Origin: Eonycteris spelaea
Lineage: Eukaryota; Chordata; Mammalia; Chiroptera; Pteropodidae
Direction of reading: 5' to 3'
Assembly: GCA_003508835.1 (NCBI GenBank)
Contig: PUFA01000092.1
Span: 1,550,001 to 1,614,000 of the forward strand
Length of the DNA stretch: 64,000 nt
The notes beneath the pieces are model-generated. The model ran no database searches, was not told the DNA's origin, and saw nothing but the letters and a program-made list of their open reading frames with translations. Position 1 is the first letter of the stretch; each line of letters opens with the position of its first letter. Both the position numbers and the translations under genes were made by a program. Shown here one piece after another: positions 13,135 through 24,200 of the stretch.

Positions 13135-13375
13135 TGTATCAGTTTTCTATGGCTGCTGTAACAAATTAACTTAGCAATTTAACGAAAACGTATTATGTTA
13201 CAGTTCTGAAAGATCAGGGGCCAACATCTGTCTCATTGGGCTAAATCAAGGCGTTAAGCTTTGCATTCTGAAAGCTATAGGGGAGAATCAGTTTCCTTGC
13301 CTTTTCTAGCTTCCGGAGGTCACCCAAATTCCTTGACTTCTGGCACCTTCCTCCATTTTCAAAGCCAGCATGTAT
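13135..13375 (-). repeat. Ancient interspersed repeat, unclassified
   Basis: The wording 'gtatcagttttctatggctg', 'tgtaacaaatt', 'ggggagaatcagtttccttgcc' and 'tccattttcaaagccagca' is that of a common mammalian interspersed repeat. I recall its text but not its name. The strand is uncertain. Confidence 0.5.
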
Positions 13376-15160
13376 GTATTTTAAAATCAGAGATTATTTT
13401 TTGAAACTACACTTTGGAGTCTGTACAAATGAGTCCAGTGAACCACATCTGCTTATTTTCCACACGCCTCAGTATTATACTGTCATCAGCACAGACTATG
13501 TCATAGAGCATTACAACCGTATCATTCAATACACTCAGCAACAAAAATAACAAATTATAATAAATTATACTCATTACATTACTCTTACCAAATTAGGAAA
13601 GATTATTAGTTCATTTAAGGAAAAGATTTTAAAATAAGTTTTAAAAGCTTTTTTACTTACACCTTAACAGGACGATTAAACGAGTTAGTTCATTTCCCCA
13701 AAGATTGCACTTAGTCATATTTTTTGCACCGTTTTAATTGTTGAATTCTGATATATAGCATAGGGTTTTATTTTTTATTTTTATTTTTTTGGAGTTATAT
13801 TGGGAGATTTAAGAAAAATGTTCGATTAGAGGACGACACACCTAAAGGAGTTCAGTTTCAGCAGTAGGACTATTCATAACCTTTTTCTGTATTTTCCAAA
13901 TTTTCATCAATGAACATGTCTTGTTTTTATGGTAAAAAAAAAGAAAGAAGAAAAATGAACATGATATAGTCACTTGGAATTACAGGCCTGACTTGTAAGG
14001 TAGGGTATGGTTTTTGAGGTCTCAGGCACATAAATGGCAGGGCTTTCTTCTTTTTCACAGACATCCAAAGCGTACTGTAGAATCTCCCCCTGATAAATTA
14101 TTTGGAAAACTTCTTTAAAAAAATGAATGAAGACCACAAATCATTTTCTGAACTTGTGATTGCACGACCTCACCTCTTCTCTTCAGCTGGCTACGCCTTA
14201 CATTCTAAGGCCTTCTCACAGAAATGAACTTTGAACATTTCATGGGCGATTGTGGTGCCGCAGAACCCAAATTCCTCACCGGCAAGGCTCGGGAGCGCTC
14301 ACACAGCGCGTCCCCCATGGCGGGGCCCCCGGTGGTCGGGGTTTTGGCCCGCACTCGTCTAGGCCGAGCCGGCGCCGCGAAGGGCCCGCCCCGCCGAGAG
14401 CCGTGGCGGTGGGCTCCGCAATCGGTGCACCGGCCGCCGCAGCTCGCTCCGCGCGCGAGCCGAGCCCGGGCTCCTGAGGGGCAGCGGCGCTGGGGGCGGC
14501 GGCGCCGGGGCGGGGGCGGGAGCCGGGCGGCAGCTCCAGCGCCCGTGGGGGAGGAGCGGCGGCGGCGGCTGGAGCTGCTGTGGCGACGGACGCGGAGCGG
14601 TGGCAGAGACCCACCCTGTCCACATGGACAGTCGCAAAGGCCTCCGCTGATGCATTCACGCCTGGGCGGGGTGGGCGGACGGCCGTAGCGGCGGGCGGCT
14701 GCAGAAGGAGCGAGGGGCCGGGGGCGCCTGACGGTAGCGGAGACCTCGCCGCCCTGCGCGGCGGGTGCGGCCATTTTACGGCCCGGGACGAAGGGAGGCG
14801 TGTTTGTGTGGTCGCCTTCTACTCATCTTCCTCGGGGCCCGCGGCTGGGGGAAGCTTCGCAGGCGGCCTGAGTGGGCGGTGGATGGGGAGTCGTGGGCCG
14901 AGAGGAAGCGGGCTTGGGAAGCGCCGTCGCCGTCGTCGCCGCTCGCATTGCCCCGGAGGGGCCTGAGAAGCCCAGGCCGCGGGCCTCGCCGCCCGCCAGC
15001 CCGTACACAGGCCCCGGGACGCCCGGCCCGGTTTCGTGTCGGCCCGTCCGGGCGGGAACGCCGCCCGCCTGACGGCCGAGTCCGAGGCCCGCAACCCTGA
15101 GGCGGCTACCCTCCTGCGGCGCGGCCCCTCATCCCGGCGAGCGCGGCGGCGGTGTGGGCC

Positions 15161-15169
15161 ATGGATTAA
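15161..15169 (+). promoter_or_regulatory. Minimal upstream ORF (Met-Asp-stop) in the SENP6 leader
   Basis: ATG GAT TAA lies 26 bases before the main ATG. Its context, 'gggccATGG', is close to the ideal Kozak sequence and better than that of the main start ('gaagATGG'). If the transcript includes it, most scanning ribosomes would meet it first. A stop after two codons would then favour reinitiation or start-stop-like stalling. Presence in the mRNA is inferred from its position, not shown. Confidence 0.55.
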
Positions 15170-15192
15170 GGAGGAGGCGGCGTGGGAGGAGG

Positions 15193-15203
15193 AAGATGGC
15201 GGC
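15193..15203 (+). promoter_or_regulatory. YY1-type motif over the start codon
   Basis: 'aagatggcggc' matches the extended YY1 consensus (AANATGGCGGC) and spans the SENP6 ATG. This arrangement is frequent in CpG-island genes, where YY1 sites sit just downstream of the start of transcription. Confidence 0.55.
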
Positions 15204-15247
15204 TGGCAAGAGCGGCGGCAGCTCAGGGGAGACTAATTTTCTGGAAG
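15196..15247 (+). CDS. SENP6: SENP6 coding exon 1
   Basis: Fifty-two bases encode [17 protein letters not shown] plus the first base of the next codon. The donor is 'gaag|gtacat'. The start is chosen because it gives the known SENP6 N-terminus and has A at -3 and G at +4. Human SENP6 begins almost the same way (S to A and ET to EI type differences, from memory). Confidence 0.92.
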
Positions 15248-18200
15248 GTACATCTATGTCTGCCCATGTGGGGGAAGGGGAATACAGGAAAATGAGGCCC
15301 CTCGATCCCCGGATATTCGGTTATTCGCGCGGGTAGGTTTGGAGGGGCGGCGGAGGCACAGGGGGGGCGGGGGCTGCGTTCGAGCCCGTGGGTGGAAGGG
15401 GCTTGGCCGGGAGCCGGCTCGGCGGAGGAAGGCGCGGGTGCGTCGGGCTGCGAGCCCGACTTGTTGGGTGTCCTTTGAGAGTGCACGCTTAAGTCTTTCA
15501 CGGTTTTTTTTTTTTTTTTTGGTGGTTGTGGCCCAAGGATGAGAGCAGATTGCATTCAGGTCTTGAATTTGTTCAAGACCTGGGTGTTTGTTCATGGAAA
15601 AGTTTCACATCGCTAAGTTTGGGTGAAATTGGGGATCAATCTAAGTAGGAAAGGGAGAGGGTACTTGAGTATGTTTTATACTCACTGCTCTTTCCGTTTC
15701 ACAGAACTTCAGGCTTTTTACAGCCAGCATTCAGGTTATACCTGGCCTTTTCTGATATTCTTACAGTGTGTTTTGCTAAAATCATTTATCAGAAAAAGAA
15801 TATGAGATTCACAATCACAATTTTGGAACAGTCACCAAAGCTAAAAGACAAAGTTTGGGTGATCCCATTTTTATTCACGTGTAAGAAGGTTAAAACATTT
15901 GCTTTAGATATACTAAAGCCGGTCTTAATAAAAACTATGTTATTGGGGATGGTGGCAATGGGTAACAATATTGGCTCTTTGCCCACATATATAGGGACCC
16001 CAAAATACAGCTAAATTTATGGTAGCCATGGACTAGGAACTTCAATATTCACTTTGCTTAGTTTGATTATGGATTCAGTGTTTATGCTGGTAATTGAGGT
16101 TTCATATATTTTTTGTTTAGGAAAATGAGTCTATGCGCAGTGACTATTAAAAGGATTAACCACTCTGGGTAATTTTGCAAGGTGATTTTCATATGCAGTG
16201 TAGGGATAACTTAAAAAATAACTAATTAGAAACATTTCTAAATTAAGAAAGTACAATTTTAACTAGTTCTTTAAGAGGGCGTTGAGGAATGGGTATGCCT
16301 TTTGTTTTTTTGTTTTGTTTTGTTTTCTTTTTTAAACACTGCTTGGAACAGTGCCTGGAACACAGTAGGTACTCAATATTAGTCTATTGAATGAATAAGG
16401 ACATAGATGTGGGTGGGAAAAGAAATCTTAATTTTCTTAATTCCTCTTCCATACGTGTAGCAAAGCAAAAGGAATTTTACCTTGCTGTGTAAGTCAGTCT
16501 TTGTCTAAAAATGATGAGAGTTTTAGTTTTATATGATATTCCTGGTAAGAAGATATGGAAAGCTTGTAAGTTTTTCTGGGTTCATTTCATATTACCTCCA
16601 TTCTACCTCTATTCTAGTTTGGACAGAATGGGTGCCTGTCAGAGTCTCAGAGTGGTGCAACTTATGTTACAGGTGGTGCTCTGTGCTTTATTTTTTGTTT
16701 TGATATTGGGACCTCAAATAATGGCTAATTGACTTTATTATTCCATTTGCAGATGATTATACTTTTGTGCTGTAGTAAGTTTCGGGCTTCTGTACACTTC
16801 TGATTCAGTTTAAATTTTGACTAGATGAACATAGGATAGAAAGCACAAATAAAGCCAACACGTAAGGGGCAGATGTGAATTTCAAACTGTTGCTTTTAGT
16901 TTATTCTAATTTAAGGGTCTGTGACTATACAGATGTGATAAATTTTGAGTTTCATCATGTTTCCTTTAGCATTCTCATAAAGTGAATGGTAACTTGTGTA
17001 GAATATGAGGTTAAGGAAAAGCAAGGATTTCAGTTTCTCATCTGATTTTCATATATTGTACTGAATTTTTTTAAATAAATGGAATGATACTTAGCACTAA
17101 TTGTATTTTTTAGTTTTTTTGTGTTTAATTTTTTGGTTCTTTACACTTTTAATAATAAAATTCTGCACTGTAACTTGCGGTAATATACATTTTGTATTAC
17201 CATGTTTATATGTTTTCAAAATGTTTCCCCAAAGGCCCTTAAGATTTAATATTTAAACATCTACATAGTATACTTTCCTCACTCTCCAGTAGACTTCTTG
17301 AAAAACTGAAGTACGTTTTCATTCACTCATCAGATATTTATAGCAGCCTACTCTGTGCTAGACACTGTACCAAGGTAAATACAGCAGTGCATAAGATATA
17401 AGGTCCCTGCCTTCATAGGACTTATATGTTAGTAGGAGGGACTCTTAATAAATAACTAAAATTAATCCATTTGGAAGCATCTTACCCCACATTTTCATAT
17501 AATACCCTTCTTCGTTTTATTCAGATTTGTTCAGACCTGATAACCTACTTAAAATGTCATGCCACACCATTTCATTTTTGTAATAGCACTTAACACATGA
17601 TAAATTCTTGTTTTCATGTTTTTCAGCCCTACTAAAATATAAGTTCCATGAAAGCAAAGACTTTGTTTTTTTCACCTTCATATTCCTTGCACCTGGAACA
17701 TATTTGTTGTTAATGAAATAAACAAGATAACAATATGATAAAGGCTATAGACGAAATATACATACAGAACAATGAAAGAATGGAAAAGTCATTTTACATA
17801 GTGTTAAATCAGGTGAGGCTTTCTTGAGGTAGTGACACCTGACTTAAGGTAACACCTTAACTATGGGACTCTTTAGAATATAGCAGAGAGGATAATGCTT
17901 GTAAAGTTTCTCAGATGATACATGATTCCATTTGTTAAACAAAATGGTCCTTATGGCTGAAATGTAGCAAGCAAAAGAGGGTGATTTGGAAGAGAGACAG
18001 TAGATCTATCATGCAAGATAATTTTTATTTCATTCCGAGAAGTGGGAAATCATTGGACAGTTTGGGGCAAAGGTCTGTCATGATATTTATCTTTTAAAAA
18101 ATCACCGCTCAGTGTGGAATGGATTAGAGAAGAGTAAGAGTAAAAGCATGAGTTAGGAGACTTACAAGTGGTTTAAAATACAGGGGCTTGGGATGGGGTG

Positions 18201-21200
18201 GTGGCAGTGGAGGCTGGGGAAGAATGGTTAGAAGGAAGATATCTTTGGACGTAGAGCTAACAGAATTGTAATGGATTGTATATTGAGGATCGAAGTAAGG
18301 GAGAAATCAAGGATGATTCTTAGGGTTTTAATTTGAAGTGTTGTAGGGTAATTCCATTTACTGAGGTGGAGTCAACAGGTAGAGGAATGGGAAGTAAGTT
18401 AATAGCTCTGCTTTGGTCAAATTGAGTTTGAGATGTCTTTGTCATCTATATTCTAAATTATGTTTTAAATTCTTAATAACCACTAAGTAAAATATTAATA
18501 CCATTTATTTTTCTGGCTTCATTAGGAAAAAGACTTACTGGTTACTATTATACTTTACTTTGTTTAATGTCACACTGAAATTATGTGCATTTTATTAGGC
18601 CACAGCTTGTATTGAATTTTTTTTTCCTCTTTGACTCATTACTTTCTGTTTCATACATTTCAGGTTTCCTTATACTGTTTTGGCAGTTTAGCAGGTTTCT
18701 TTTTGTTTATTCAGCAAATATTTATTAACTAACTATAATGTAGGTACTGAGCTGAGGGAGAATCCCAATGATAGGGGGAAATATGATTTCTCCGTGAAGT
18801 TTCTAGTCTACTGAGGAAAGTCAGTGATCAAATAATCACACTTGTAAATGTAAAATTTCAACTGTCCTGCAGCAAAAGGGAATTATTCATAACAATAAGA
18901 ATTTGATCTAATCAGAACAGATTGAAGGGTGAATAAGAGAAGAAAAGGTGGAGAAACAACTTTCCAGGCAGAGGGAACAAAATGGTCCATGGCACATTTA
19001 GAGAACTAAAAAGAGGACTGTGTGTACTAGCAAGGAGAGTAGTACGAGATGAGACTGGAGGTAACATCATCAGATTTGTTTCAAAAAGGTCACTGGCTAC
19101 CACTGGAAGAAAGCTTTAGAAAGGGAGGAAAAATATCAGTAAGACCAGTTAGGGAACTTGCAGGATAGGGCAGAGGTGATGATAACTAGTTTGTTTTTGT
19201 AACCTTTCTGTTGATATTTTCCACATTCTCTCCTCTGTGGAATCTCTAACAAGTTTACTTTCACATTTATGTCTGTCTTTATGCTGTACTTGTTCATATC
19301 TAACTTTCTTTCCCTTTGCCTTTTTTCTTCTACCAAATAATTGCCTCACCAATATTTTCTCCCATTTTTTCTTTTCCATCCATCCATCCATCCATCCATC
19401 CTTCCATTCATTCATAACTACATTGTTTTCTTTTTCATTCCGGGCCCATTTCTTTTTGTGGACTTTGTGCACTAGGTTGAAAAGACTGCAGTGTTGTCAT
19501 ATATACCTGCACAATTGCTTCTATCTCTACATGAGAAGTATTTTATTTCCCCTAAGCCATATTTAGCCTTACTTAAATGTCTATAAATGCAGTTTTCAGA
19601 ACCTAATTAGTTTGTCACTTTTACTGGGGACAGTAATACTTCACAATATCTCTTGGACCAAAATAATTTCTCCTAAATTATCAGCATTCCATGAATATGA
19701 ACAGGGCCTTTGGTTTCAGCCTGCTCAGAGGAACACACCACAGAATTCTCCATTTAACCCTGCTCCTTGATCTTTTGATTGTACTACTTTTAGAAGCTAC
19801 ATCATGGTGTCATTCCATATTTATTCCTTAAGTATATGTATTTCCTGGTTTCATCCCAGTTAAACTGATATATTCTGCTTATCACTTGATTTCATGTACT
19901 CATGGAATAGAGAGTAGAAAGAAACTTGGAATGGAAATGATTTTTATTAGAAATCCATTGAGAGACCATGAACTCAAAGCCAGAATGCTAGAAACCAACA
20001 TCTAGCTCTACTACTTACTAGCTATGTGATCTTGGATATAGATTCTTTAACCTCTGTATTATCTATTAAACAAGGATAATAATTATAGTTATAAAGTTGC
20101 CATGAAGATTAAATGTGTTAATATATAGTACATTCTTACAACAATTCCAGGCATACAATTCCAAGCACTGTGTGTTAGTTGGTATTAATTATTATGTTTA
20201 TTTTCTTAGGTAGAGAAGAGGAAAAGAATTTCCTTTTCTTGCTTTCATTCCATCTTGCCTTCTCTTTTATTTGAAATTTAGTTTTTAATGTTTTCTTTCA
20301 CTTACTTTCTTTTTCTAGTTATTAGCCTGTTCTTGATACTGTAGGTTGCTATTGTAGTGAGAGGAAAGAGAGAATGAAATTATGTATTCCATATGTTTAG
20401 ACTTCCATTTAGTTGATTGTTCCCATTGCCGTTACAAAAGTATACTGAATATTTAAGGAAATATTTAAAGATATGGAGAGTTATGTGACCTAGAGTACAT
20501 TAGTGGGGAAATCAGAACTGGAACTTGAGACCTGACTTAGAGCCTTAACCTCCTTCAGCATTTCCGTCCTGCTTACATCCTTTCCTTCTTTATCCTTTTA
20601 CTTCCTGATTCTTGCGTTTTCCTGCTTTCCCTTTGGGAGGGGGGCAGGACAAGGAAAGAAAAAATAATAGGAATTTATGGGGAATTAACATTATTGATGA
20701 AGCAGCACTGTAAGAGGGTAAAAGCAGAAGCCACAGAAATCTTAAGGCCAGCTTCAGAAATGACAGTTACTTCTGCTACATTACATTGGCCCAAAGGTCA
20801 CAGAACCAGCCCAGATTTAAGAGGAGGGGAATTAGGCATCACCATTCAAGGGCACGAGTTGCAAAGAAATTGCAGCCATCTTAATCTACACAACTGTCTT
20901 TCCTCTCATACCTATGTGGTGTTTTTTGTTTGTTTTTAATTCAATGAAGTCATAATATTTCTTAAACTTGAATGGTTTAGGAAGCTAAAGAAAAAAGTAG
21001 GCCACACAATTTGTAATTAGTTTCAAAGATATAAATAACAACATAAGTACTCATTGGTTTTGACTTTTCTTTGATCAGGGGTTGATTCAAGAATTTCTGA
21101 AACCAGGCAAGTATAAGTAAGAAGAAAAAAGGAATAATGTTAGAAACTTTTCTTTTTTCTTTCATTCAGGGATATCTGGGTCATACTGGAGTTGTTACTG

Positions 21201-24200
21201 TAATCTTTCTGTTTTTATTACCTAAACTCTTAGAAAACATGGTCACATTATTTACAGTAAAAAATTAAACTGTACCAGTATAAAACACAACAGTTAATCC
21301 ACAAGGTCAAAGACTGTTAATGATCACAATTACAAACTACTGAAGTTGTATACTTAAGTCACATTACTTGGAGTGATGCAACAGTGAATGGTCTATTATT
21401 GTCAGTTGCAAATTATGGTTGCCAACATCAGCCACAAAAGACAGTAAATACATAAGGCAGATAATCTATGCATTATTCGTTTGACACTAAAAATAGTGTT
21501 GCTTTCAGCCCCTATTTTTTGGACTACCTGGTGTTGTACTTCCCAGAACCTTTTGCATCTATAACCAAAAAAATTAGGACCTCCTGTCTCCTGAGGATAC
21601 AGACTTCCAGTGCTAAAATTGGGACAGTCCTAGGCAAACTGGGACATTTAGACACTGCTTTGTCCCAAGTTAACTACCTTGAGGCCATCTAAAACTATAG
21701 CCTTGAGTAGGAAAACAAAGAAGCCATATTCTGATCTTTTTGCCTTTAGAGTTTTTTACTATTTCAAATACATTTCATCCTTGATTTGAATATCAGTTGT
21801 TTTTCCTCCCATGTTAACTGCATTACAACCTTTTAAGCAGAGCAGGGAGGAAAAAAAAGTGCTGGTGTCCAGTGTGTAGTAAATTTACTTTTTTATTTTT
21901 TGCAAAGATGAATCCATTTTTTAGAAGATGAAGAGTTAGAAATTTTTCGAGACTTGTTTGTACACTGCCTTTCCTCTGTTCAAAAATCTGCAAATTTCCT
22001 GCCTCACAAACTCATACATATGAATCTGTCACCAAATCCTGGAGACATGCTGAAGATACTACCTCTTCACCACCATGACCTCTCTTGATTTTGCCTCCAT
22101 GGAAACCAGAATCTTCTCTGCCTCTGATAACTCCTGTGGTCACAGTTTGGATGAAATGGGGTTCCAAATGTTTTAATCTTTTTTCTTTGGTCCACATTGA
22201 TCTCCATTCTCTTTTATCACAAGAAATACCAAAGAATGATTTAATTTTATCAGAATTAAGTCTGATCTTTTTTTAATAGTTCATGGTTTTTTATTTTTAT
22301 TTTTTAATTAATTTTAATTGAATAAATGATTTAAATTTTTTTCCTCTGTCTACCTTCTCCCTCTCCCATATCCCCCCTCCCCTCTGGTAACTGCTAGTCC
22401 ATTGTCCACATCCACGAGTCTCTGTTTGTCTTTCGCTTTTAGATTTATATTCCACATATAAGTGACATCATGTGATTTTGAACTTTTTCTGTCTGGCTAA
22501 TTTCACTTAGTATGATTATTTCAAGGTCCATCCATGTCATCGCAAATGGCAATATTTCATCTCTTATAGCTGAGTAATATTCCATTGTATATATGTACCA
22601 CAGCTTCTTTAGCCAATCATCTATCATAGGTGATTGCTTCTGTGTCCTGGCCACTGTGAATAATGCTGCTATGAATCAACGGTGTGCAAATATCTTTTCA
22701 GCTATGAGTTTTCAAGTCTTTGGGGGGAAATGCCCAGTAGAGGGATTGGATCATATGGTAGATCAATTTTTAGGTTTTTTGAGGAACCTCCATACTGTTT
22801 TCCATAGTGGCTGAACCGATTTGCAGTCCCACCAGCAGGTTATGTAGTCCCATTCATTTATTTTAGCTTTTACTTCCCTTTGAGGTCAAATTCATAACCC
22901 TCTTTTAAGTCAAGGTCCTTGAGTTTAGTTCCCATGTTTTCTTCTATGCTTTTTATTGTTTCAGGTCTTATATTCAGGTCCTTAATCCATTTTGAATTAA
23001 TTTTGGTGTGTGGTGATAGACAACAGTCTAGTTTCATTCTTTTGCACGTGGCTTTCCAGTTTTCCAGCACCATTTATGGAAGAGGCTTTCCTTTCTCCAC
23101 TGTATGTTTTTGGCTCTTTGTCGAAAATTATTTGCCCATATAAATATGGGTTTACTTCTGGACTCCAGATTCTGTTCACTGTCCATGTGTCTGTTTTTCT
23201 GCCAGTACATGCCATTTTGATTACTGTTGCTTTGTAGTATAATTTGAAGTCGAACAGAGTGATGCCTCCAGCCTCATTTTTTTCTCAGGATGGCTTTGGC
23301 AATTGGGGTCTTTTGTGCTTCCATACAAATCTGATGATTTTTTTCATTTCTTTAAAAAATGCTGATGGATTTTGATGGGGATTGCATTAAATCTATAATG
23401 CTTTAGGTAATAGGTCATTTTAACTATGTTGATTCTTCCATCCAGAACACGGAATATCTTTCCATTTTTGTATCTTCGATTTCTTATAGTTTTCATTATA
23501 TAGGTCCTTCACTGTTTCATTAATTTATTCCTAGGTATTTTATTCTTTTTGTTGCAATTGCAAAAGGAATTATTTTTTCCACTTCTTTTTCTGACACTTT
23601 TATTAGAGTATAGAACGCTATGGATTTTTGAACATTGATTTTGTATCCAGAACTTTACTGTATTTGCTTATTGTTTCTAGTAGTGTTCTTGTGGAGTGTT
23701 TTAGGGTTTTCTATATAGAATCATGTCATCCCAATAGTGACAGTTTGACTTCATTTCCTATTTGGATGCCTTTTATATCTTTCTCTTGCCTGATTGCTTG
23801 CTAGGACCTCCATGTTATATTGAATAAGAGTTGCAATAGTGGACAGCTTGCCTTGTTCCTGATCTTAGAGGGAAGGTTTTTAGTTTTCACCATTAAGTAT
23901 AATGTTGGTTGAGGGCTTGTCATATATGGCCTTTTTTATATTAAGGTGTTTTCCTCCTATACCGGTTTTGTTAAGTGTTTTGATCATATATGGGTGCTAT
24001 ATCTTGTCAAAGACTTTTTCTGCATTGACATTATATGATTTTATTTTTTAATTTATGTGGTATATCACAATAGTCGATTTGCATGTGTTGAACCATCCCT
24101 GTGCCCCTGGGATGAAGCCCATTTGATCACGGTGTGTAATCTTTCTAATACGTTACTGTATTTGGTTCACTAATATCTTATTTAGGATTTTTGTATCTGT

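Larger units (their letters stand above)
14235..15480 (+). promoter_or_regulatory. SENP6: CpG-island promoter of SENP6
   Basis: Base composition changes sharply from AT-rich to strongly GC-rich with dense CpG at about 14235 and returns at about 15480. The island holds several GC boxes (for example 'ccggggcgggggcggg' near 14506-14520), which are Sp1-type sites, and no clear TATA box. It encloses the 5' UTR, the ATG at 15196 and the first donor at 15248. The transcription start was not determined. The retained CpG content implies that this island is unmethylated in the germ line, as for an active housekeeping promoter. Open frames on either strand here are GC artefacts. Confidence 0.9.

Noticed and set aside
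14205..15100. Long overlapping open frames on both strands, up to 189 codons
   Set aside because: They lie in the CpG island, are rich in Arg, Pro, Gly and Ala, exist in several frames at once and match no family I know. High GC content removes stop codons by itself.
19149..19566. Open frames of 107 and 109 codons on opposite strands
   Set aside because: They share the (CATC)n microsatellite and overlap an ancient repeat; composition is not protein-like.
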